This document shows, piece by piece, positions 55,893 through 64,000 of a stretch of 64,000 nt of DNA; position 1 is the stretch's first letter; every line of letters begins with the position of its first letter. The DNA is taken from contig OZ038325.1 of NCBI GenBank assembly GCA_964035795.1, forward strand, positions 3,169,100 through 3,233,099, read 5' to 3'. The notes under the pieces are model-generated. The model was not told where the DNA came from. It ran no database searches and saw only the letters and a list, made by a program, of their open reading frames with translations. The position numbers were made by a program, and so were the translations under genes. This DNA is from Pterobdella sp. o SKG-2022. Taxonomy: Eukaryota > Annelida > Clitellata > Hirudinida > Piscicolidae.

Positions 55893-58750
55893 CATTATCG
55901 TCACTGAACTTCTTGACGGTTTTTAGCATTCCTTCTAGCTCTCCATCATTTGAAGCAAAAATTTTTAGGTCATTCATATAGAACAGATGGTTTATATTTT
56001 TTCCTCTTATCTTATGACCACACCTGGTTTCGTTCAAGAGTTTTGATAAAGGTATGAGTGCCATACAAAAAAGAAGTGCAGATAAAGAATCGCCCTGAAA
56101 GATACCACATTTTATTTTTAAATCAAAGAAAGAAAAGATGCCATTAAAGTGAGGAAGAAAAAGATTTGTATTCCATAATTTTATTGTAGTTTTGATGAAG
56201 TTGATGAAAATGGGTGATAATTTGAATATTTCAAGACAATTTATTATCCATGTATGAGACGTGCTGTCAAACGCTTTTTTATAATCAATCCATGCTGTGC
56301 CTAAGTTACGATGCTTTGCTTTTGTATTCTCTAAAACCATTTTATTTATGAGAAGTTGGTCTTTACAACCATAAGACTCTTTTCTGCATCCTTTCTGCTC
56401 TATCGGGAAGAGGTTATGTTCTTCCATGTGTTTGTAGGTTCTTTCTGATAGTATTGAAGTTTAAAGCTTGTATGTTGTTGAAAGACACGTAATTGGACGA
56501 TAGTTTTTTGGATGGTCAGTATCATTTGTTTTGGCAAGTATGTAGTACCTTGGCAAAGCCAATCTGGCGTTAAGTACGGTCTGTTCAAAATTTCGTTAAA
56601 ATTCAAAGCCAGTCTGAAATGTGTCGAGTGTAAGATATTTAACCAAAAATTAGGAACTTGGTCTATTCCAGGAGATTTCCACTTATGGGATTTATTTAAT
56701 GTCTTCATGATCTCATCTAAGCTTATTTTATTCCAGCTTTGTTCAGAGATATTACTGTTAGTATCTTTGAAGTCATTAATCCATCTTGCATTTTCTTTAT
56801 TTTTTTCATTGCTTCAAGTATTTTTCCAAAATCCTTTGACTTGGTTTTCTGGTGGTATTTTATCTACCCGTACAATATTTTTTCCAATTTCGCGATAGAA
56901 CTTTTTTGCATCAGTTTCAAATATTTTGTTCTGTCTATAAAAATTATTCCTTTTAATAAAACGACGCAGTCTTTGAGCTTTACATTAGAATTTTTGTTTT
57001 AACTCCTCTTTGATAGTAGAGATTTGATGTTCTTCCTTTAGGTGGTACTTTTTAATAATTCTGTTTGGTTTTAAAAGTTTCCCATTCTGTAGTTCATCAA
57101 GAATAGATATTTCTTTTCTTAAATTTCCGATTTTCATTTCTAGGTTTTGATGGTTTTTTTGTTGTGATATTTTTTCTCATTCTAGATTCAATTCCACATT
57201 TATGTTGAAATATTTTAGAGGTACAGTATATAAGTTGATCCAATTCGGTTAAATCAGGGTTTACAACTTCGCATATTTGTTTCAGGGCTTCATTTCCTAT
57301 GATAAATAGCTTCCTAAATTTATTGGTTTTGTTGATTTTCATTAGGGGTTATTTATCAGCTATAGGAATATTTTTAACAATGGATAATTCCTTTATTATT
57401 TCTTCTTTCAATAAAAAGATTTCATTATAACTACTTTCAGTTTCTTCATCATCTTTTATATTACCACAGATTAACGTTATTTATTACATTTTCTTCGCCC
57501 CCACCTATATTACCGCCAAAGTTAGTTTTTTTCATTATCTTTTCTTCATCATTACATACCTTATCACAACCCCTAACATTGCTTGTTACCTCTACATTTT
57601 CGTCATTAACCGTATTGCTGTCCACCTTGACATTACTTGGTACCATTTCTCCATTAAAACCCATATTGCTACAATCGTTAGTTTTTCTTTTTTCCTCTTC
57701 TTCACTATCACAAACTTCATCAAAACCCTTTATATTGCATGTCACCTTTAACTTTTCACTACCACTTCTAATATTGCTAACTTCAACATTATTCATTAGA
57801 TTTTTCCCCCCATTAAACTTTATATTGCCCAGGTTAGTTTTTTCTTTCATCTCATTTTCAACATCACATATTTTTTCCCAATCTTTTACCTTCATGTCAG
57901 ATTTGGTGTCAGTTAAATCAGCGTTTGCTACTGCTTTTTTTTTAACCTCCTTATTTTTATTTTCTGTATCTATATCATTCATAACCTGCTCTTTTATTTG
58001 TATCAATTCAATATCTGTTAGCTTCTTATTTCGAATGATATATCTTCTTTGATTTGCCAATTTGTTAGCATTTAGTTTATCAAGCTTATCGCTTATTGTA
58101 TTTCGTGAACACCATTTTGTATACGAATCATTAGTGTTATTTCTTCCAGGCTTTTCTAAAGCATAATAATAACAATATATAACTTCCACATACTCTTCTT
58201 TTACCCTTTTATTTCTCTTTTGTTTTTGATTTGGGGTTAAACCCATAATGCCAGATTTTTGAATAATACCGCTTTAGTGTTCGTATGGGCTGTGATTTTG
58301 AGAAAAGTTAGACCTAGTAGCATATTTTTCGCTCTCAGCCTGGTCACTCGCTGAGGGGCGCATCCCTTGTTCGACCGCGGAAAGGACGATGCGGGAAATG
58401 TTTTCATTATCATAAAATCTAGTGACTGTTTTTTTCTTTATTTATTTTTTTTTGATTTATATTGCTTAAAATCTTTTTTCTGCTATTGTCAGCTCTCTCG
58501 ATACTTATTTCATAACTTATTTTATATATATTCATATTTTTTGTATCCCCAACATCATTATTAACACTTTTTCCATCACGAGCAAACATATTACCATAAA
58601 TTGCTGTATCATCATTTTCATTACCAATAATATTAGAAGTCTCTAAGCCCCAACTTTCGTTATGTTCTCTATCATCGGTATTCGCTTCATTTAATCCGTG
58701 ATATTTCTTTTCATTTACTATTTTATTTAAACCAAATTTTTCCATCATTG

Positions 58751-59340
58751 TGTTTTAAAATTATTTTTAATTAATTAATTTTTATTTATTTATTTATCTA
58801 ATTAATCTCTTTGCTTGTCAATTTTCTTCTCTGTGGTCAAACATGGCCGTTTGGTCAGTGGCCATTTTTTATCTTTTCGGGAAGATTTAAAAACTTGAAA
58901 TATCCTATTGAATGACGTGATTTCAGATTTTATTTTCAACTTTGCAAATTTGTTTTTTTAAATCGCTTTCTGATAATTTTATTCCAGAGTTTTCAGTGTT
59001 TTCTTGATGTTCGAAGAATCCTCTTGAAGCAATAACTTTTTAAAATATTTTTTTGTAGTGGAATTTTTTCAATAAAAGAAAAACTGTATTTTTTCAAAGC
59101 TTTTCAATCTATTTCCGTTAAAAATTTCTCTTGAATTTAGTTAAAAGTTCTAACAAAAATTACCTACAGTCAACTGTTACAGCCACTATTATTATTATTC
59201 TTATTATTAATATTTTATTATTATTATTACTTAAGTTCTGGGCATGACTTTAAGCTGCACCGAAGAAAGCGTCTCCAATTTGAGACTGCTTTCCTGGATA
59301 ACAGTAGACTTCGGTAACAGGTATCGACAAACTGATATCC
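58751..59340. other. AT-rich spacer between two elements
   Basis: No coding segment. 59225-59340 may be the 5' untranslated part of the following RTE-like element. Confidence 0.5.
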
Positions 59341-62175
59341 TGGTATCTTTTTCTTTTGAATAGAAGAGTAGCTTCTTTGAATGTGGGTAGTTTAAAGAGC
59401 AGAGGCAGTGAGGTGGTAGAGACTATGTTTCGGAGAAGAGTGGACATTTGTGCGATCCAAGAACATAGATGGGCTGGTGGCACCGAGTCAAATCAATCGC
59501 CCACTTTGAAGGGCAAGAATTCAACCTATAAGTTTTATTGGTGTGGCAATAAGTCAGGTCTCGGTGGTGCTGGATTTCTTTTGGCAGAAAAATTGACAAA
59601 TAATGTTTTTGAAGTTCATCGTGTCTCAGACAGGATTCTAGTATTACGTCGTTCTTGAGAGTCTGTTCACCTTTGTTTCGGGCTATGCCCCACAAGTTGG
59701 TCGTCCAAATGAGGAAAAATAAATTTTTTATGATGAGTTGCAGAAATGTATCTTAAAAGTACCATCTTCTGAGATTCTCATCCCCTTGGGTGACTGGAAT
59801 GGACATTTTAGTGAAAAGGCTGGTGGTTTTGAGGACGTGCGTGGCGGTTTTGGTTATGGCACCCGTAACTCTGAAGTTGAGCGGATTCTAGAATTCGCAA
59901 TGGCCAACAATCTTTTTGTCGCCAACACTTGTTTTATGAAAAGGGAGTCCCATCTTGTGACCTATAATTCCGATAATTCCAAGTCCCAGATTGACTTCTT
60001 TCTTTATCGAAAAACTTTCAAAAGTATGGTAAAGAATGTCAAAGTCATTCCTGGAGAGGAATGTGCATTGCAACACCATCTGTTAGTCTGTGATCCTGTT
60101 TACACTATACGAAGGAGTGTGAAACGGAAGTTTAACCCTCGTCTTCGAACCTGGAAACTCCGAGATCCAGCAGTTACGAAAGAGTTTGCTATTTCTTTAA
60201 ACGCCAAGTTAACAGCGGCTCAGGTCATGAATTTTCCATACGTGGAGGAAGTATGGGCTCATCTCAAAAAGTCCCTTCTTGAAACCTCTTCAGAGGTCTG
60301 TGGTACATCTCTGAACCACCAGTTGAAACGCCAAACATGGTGGTGGAACGCCAAAGTAGATGACGATGTGAATAAAAAAGGAACTGTTATAAGGCTTTGA
60401 AAAAGCTTCAAATTCAAGGGCTATATAATGAAGCTAACATAGCTAAAGAAGCTTATAACGAGTCTAAGCGTGTTGCTAAGCGTCTTGTTTGGTTGGCAAA
60501 AAGTGGAGCGGAAAGGGATGCATTTTCTGCTATTACATCCGGCCGTAATGAAATATATAACTTGGCCAGGCAGATGGACAGTCATAACCGTGATGTAATA
60601 GGTGATAAATGTATCAGAAATGATGCTGGTGAACTCACTTCAAGTGAATGCCTGGGTTGAACATCATAAAAGGCTATCAAATGTTGAGTTCGATTGGTCT
60701 AGCGAGTCTCTTTCTTTTGTTTCACCGATCCTTGGCCCCCCTCCTTCTGTCACACTGTCACAGGTCAGTGATGCCATTGAAAAAATGAAGTGTTGCAAAA
60801 CAGCAAGACTTTCTGGCATAGTGGCCGAAATGTTAAAGGCGTCTGGTTCTGTAAGTTTAGAAGTGTTGGCCCACTTCATGAAATCAGTTATTGCTGAAGG
60901 TGTTGTTCCTGCTGATTGGCGTGATAGCATCATTGTAAATTTCTACAAAGGTAAGGGGGATGCTTTGGATCGAGGAAATTATAGAGGCCTCATGCTGACA
61001 GGTCATGAGATGAAGCTTGTTGAGCATGTCTTAGAGCGACAAATCAGGAAGGTGATGGATATTGATGAAATGCAGTTTGGCTTCGTTTCTGGTAGAAGCG
61101 CCACTGACGCAGTTTTTATTGTTCGTCAGTAGCCGTCAAAAAACCACTCTTTTTTGTTTTCGTCGATTTAGAGAAGGCCTTTGATCGAGTTCCGCACAAA
61201 GTGATTTGGTGGGTAATGAGAAAGCTCGGGGTTGAAGAATGGGCTGTCCGTGTAGTTCAGAGCATGTATATTGGAGCAAAAAGTCGAGTACGCATTAATA
61301 ACCAGCTCAGTGATGAGTTTGGTGTAAATGTTGGTGTACATCAAGGATCTGTATTGAGTCTTTTACTTTTTATTCTTGTTTTGGAAGCTTTGTCTAGAGA
61401 GTTAAGAACTGGTGTTTCTTGGGAACTTTTATATGCTGATGACCTGGTTTTGATCTCAGAATCGCTAGACGATTGTATATCCAAATTTGAAAAATGGAAA
61501 CTGGAAATAGAAGTGTAAAGGATTGGGGGTGAGCTCCAAAAAAACAAAATTCATGTTACTCGGTTCTGAAAACTTGAGGGATTCTGGAGCTTTTCCTTGC
61601 AGTGTATGCCGCAAAGGTGTTGGCGTCAACTCAGTTTTTTGCTCGACATGCTCTCATTGGGTCCACAAAAAAGGTAGTGGTTTGACTGCAAGGCTAAAGG
61701 ATCAGACTTATGTATGGAACTTCGTAGCAAATTATACACATCTTGTGTGCGTTCTGCCTTGTTATATGGCAGTGAAAACTGGGCTCCAACAGTTGCTGTT
61801 TTGCAAAGGCTACAGCGTAACGATAGGTCTATGATCCGCTGGATATGTGGCGTTAAGCCAAAGGATAGAAGTCCATCATCAGTTTTCCTCACAAAACTCA
61901 AAATCCCAGACATAAGGACGCTGCTACAAAGCCGTCGTCTTCGTTGGTATGATCACGTGAGACGTTCGTCCATGTGTATCAAAGACGTGCTCGAACTTCC
62001 TCTGTCTGGAAGTCGTTACCGTGGTAGACCAGCAAAAACTTGGTTGAGTTGTGTTAGAAAGGATATGGAATCCTATGGCCTGTAAAATGCGGATCCACTC
62101 AATAGAGCTGAGTAGAGAAAGTGTATTAGCCGACTGCTGTATACCCCAGCTACTGGGACGCCTACAGCAGTATAA
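59341..62175 (+). mobile_element. RTE-like non-LTR retrotransposon, best preserved copy
   Basis: Endonuclease: RRVASLNVGSLKSRGSEV, RRVDICAIQEHRWAGG, LIPLGDWNGHF, NNLFVANTCFMKRESHLVTY, SQIDFFLYRK. Linker: KMKCCKTARLSGIVAEMLK. Reverse transcriptase: FVDLEKAFDRVPHKVIWWV, VGVHQGSVLSLLLFILVLEA, LLYADDLVLISESLDD. Cysteine block: CSVCRKGVGVNSVFCSTC. C-terminal block: RLQRNDRSMIRWICGV, RRLRWYDHVRRSS, GRPAKTWLSCVRKDME, stop near 62085. Only a few frameshifts or stops (about 59658, 60660, 61130, 61518) break it, so it is younger than the intronic copies. The YADD active site is intact. Confidence 0.92.
62134..62170 (+). other. Nested hairpin in the 3' end of the RTE-like element
   Basis: The outer arms CTGCTGTA (62134-62141) and TACAGCAG (62163-62170) are perfect complements. 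Inside them CCCAG (62145) and CTGGG (62153) pair around a CTA loop. It lies about 50 bases after the stop codon, where a 3' RNA structure could be used by the reverse transcriptase. Confidence 0.7.
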
Positions 62176-62483
62176 TCTAATATAAATAATTATTTTACTA
62201 TTATTATTATTTTTTCATTTATTATTATTGGTATTTCCCCCTATTTTATTTTATTTTTCATATTTCTATTTTATTTTCTTATAGTTTGATTTTATTATAT
62301 TTTCATTTGATTATTATTTCATTTCATTATTTATAATTATACATTTATTTTTATTCATCATTATTTTATTATTTTTTACTTATTCTATTATTCAATTTTA
62401 CTTCATCCTAATTTACTATTTTTTAAACTATTAATAGTACCATTCAGTTATTACTCATTTATTTTTTCTACCCAGTGTCATCC
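62176..62483. other. ATT-rich spacer
   Basis: Simple ATT-rich DNA following the RTE-like element. No feature. Confidence 0.7.
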
Positions 62484-62626
62484 CTAAATAAACCCACACG
62501 TACTCTTGATGCACACTCCTGATGGGCAAAATTCAACTCCCCTATCTAGCCAATAAACCCACCCCTTGACACCACACATTCTCATAACCACACCCACACT
62601 CAGTCTTTCTAAACACGATGCATCAT
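62484..62626 (-). CDS. Candidate terminal exon of the Asn/Gln-rich gene
   Basis: A strong pyrimidine-rich acceptor (TTTCTCCCAG) precedes the frame DASCLERLSVGVVMRMCG, then VKGWVYWLDRGVEFCPSG and VCIKSTCGFI, stop TAG at 62484. An alternative donor AC|GTGTGG sits ten codons before the end. The exon needs one base from an upstream exon; splicing from 63125 supplies it. I do not recognise the domain. Confidence 0.45.
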
Positions 62627-63124
62627 CTGGGAGAAAGAAGAGAAAAGATGTAAGAGGAGAGAAGAGATGAGGAAAGATGAGAGAAGAAATGTTTAAGTGT
62701 GAGATAATTAAAAGTGGAGGAAAAATGGATAGGAAAGATAAATGTGGGATAGATGAAAAAAAGTGTGTGAAAAGGGTGATTGGAGAGAGATGGAGGCAAA
62801 AAGATGGTGGTGAGGATAAAAAAAAAGAGGAGCTATTAACATTTACTATGGGTGTTTTGTGTGTATGGTGGAAAGCTTCTTGTGTTTGGTTGAAGAGGTT
62901 GCTACATATTCTTATGGATTGGGATTTTTTTGTTTGCATGTGTGTCTATGGATGGGTGTTTGCATGTGTGAACAATGTGTGTGCATTATTAAATTTATAG
63001 ATATTTAATGATGGAAGTGGTGTGACGATGATGATGATGCGGGGGAAAATGAAAATGATGACGATAAAGATTAAGATGAAGATGATGGTTATGATGATGA
63101 TACCTAAATGGTGATGATGTACAC

Positions 63125-64000
63125 ACAGTCGGGCCAGTACAAAGCCCTTGTGAGTAGAAGTCATTGTATCATCATCAGCATCAACTATTTTGTCGCCATA
63201 ATTATCCTCTTTATCATTATATTCATCATTATTTACTATTTCATAATGGTTATCTTTATCACCTTCTTTTTTATCGCTACTGCTTTCATACTTTTCCTTC
63301 TTTCCATTTTTATTACCATATATGGTATACCTTTTTTTCTTTTTGTTGCCATCTTTTCTTCCATCCATCTCCAGCATATCCAACAAATATTTTTTCAATT
63401 CTTGTAGTTGTAGAATTATTTTTAGTTTAGTATCATTATCTTTATTAATCTTTTTATTTTTATTTATGCTATGATGTTTTATTTTTTTATTCATCTTATT
63501 GTTTTTATTGTTTTTTTCTTCTTTATTCAAATATGTGTTTGTGGTAGTTTTAATTTCTCCATAAGTTTTATCATTGTTATGTTTATTATCATTTTTGTTA
63601 TTTCCATTGATATATTCTTTTTTTACATTGCTTGTGTTTCCTATTTTGCTTTCATTTCTATTATCATTACTTTCATCATAATTGTTTTTATCATCCATTT
63701 CATTTTTATCATTATTGCTAGTATCATAGAATGTCTCGTTGTGTATTTTTTTGAGGTTGTAAAAAATATTTTGAGGATCTTGTTGTTGAACGTTAAAACT
63801 GTGACTCAACAATGCTTCGAAAAGGTTTTCAACTTTCTGTGTTAACATTGACATTTGTTGCTGTTCTTGTTGCTTTTTTTTACGTTGGTTTTCAATAACT
63901 TGTTGATTTCGTTTTTGTTGTTGTTGTTTGTTGTAAACCAACTGTTTGGAGATGTTTTGTAGTTGTTGAAGTATAATTTCAACTTGTTTTTGTTGATATT
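63125..64000 (-). CDS. Asn/Lys-rich protein with Gln-rich coiled coil (partial, runs off the window)
   Basis: Open from the window edge. The start visible here is Gln-rich and likely coiled coil (QQKQVEIILQQLQNISKQLV, then KKKQQEQQQMSMLTQKVENL). A short ordered piece follows (DPQNIFYNLKKIHNETF), then a long Asn/Lys/Asp-rich stretch with LKIILQLQELKKYLLDML inside it, ending KGFVLARL before a proposed donor T|GTGTAC at 63124. Joining to 62626 gives ARLYDASCLERL and keeps the frame. Family unknown. Asn-rich inserts in otherwise normal proteins are common in this window. Confidence 0.55.

Larger units (their letters stand above)
55590..58750 (-). mobile_element. R4/Dong-like non-LTR retrotransposon, interrupted by a SINE
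   Basis: The minus strand starts with MMEKFGLNKIVNEKKY (58748) and a diverged N-terminal region, then GLTPNQKQKRNKRVKEEY, ANQRRYIIRNKKLTDIE and charged linker. Reverse transcriptase blocks follow: KSPGIDQVPNFWL, EQKGCRKESYGCKDQLLI, LGTAWIDYKKAFDSTSH, CGIFQGDSLSALLFCMALI, HLFYMNDLKIFAS, MLKTVKKFSDD. The frame is cut by a SINE at 55711-55892 and resumes as IGMEFGLNKCAKASF. It then stops in an (AAT)n run, so the 3' end is missing. YMND replaces the usual Y-x-D-D, which argues against activity. Confidence 0.87.

Noticed and set aside
57579..58052. Plus-strand hydrophobic frame of 157 residues suggesting a membrane protein
   Set aside because: Antisense to the Lys/Asn-rich N-terminal region of the R4/Dong-like element.

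Overview
The window is eukaryotic: AT-rich, very rich in microsatellites, with GT-AG introns, several classes of non-LTR retrotransposon, a tRNA-derived SINE family and a 200-base assembly gap. An intact TAO-type kinase gene and a PDZ/RhoGEF gene point to an invertebrate metazoan; I cannot name the phylum. Almost none of the long open frames is a gene. The real genes are made of short exons that I assembled by domain homology, splice consensus and exact phase agreement.

Region by region. 1-4.0 kb is low-complexity DNA with a roughly 260-base pure TG tract. 4.3-12.4 kb (+) holds a PDZ-DH-PH Rho exchange factor gene whose domains are interrupted by Asn/Ser tracts; its largest intron contains a 28-bp minisatellite. 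14.17-35.2 kb (-) holds a nearly complete TAO kinase gene: 28 exons, about 920 residues, with only the first coding exon missing. Its six introns longer than 500 nt all carry retrotransposon remnants. 36.2-39.7 kb (+) is a two-exon gene for a secreted Thr-rich protein with about 70 copies of an eight-residue repeat; the signal-peptide exon is separate. 39.7-46 kb is mostly simple sequence with two minus-strand terminal exons and the gap.

46.4-62.2 kb is a retrotransposon cluster. It holds an APE-type element with a 2A-like motif and C-terminal zinc fingers (+), a decayed RNase H-bearing element that lost its reverse transcriptase (+), an R4/Dong-like element (-) cut by a SINE, and a fairly well preserved RTE-like element (+) with a nested hairpin in its 3' end. 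62.5-64 kb (-) is an Asn/Gln-rich gene running off the window edge.

The TAO kinase and the PDZ-RhoGEF are both signalling proteins that reach the cytoskeleton (MAPK and Rho GTPase), but they are convergent neighbours and nothing shows co-regulation. A shared theme is that the same AAT/ATT, CA/TG and TCA microsatellites appear as Asn/Ser tracts in exons and as splice-site sequence in introns.
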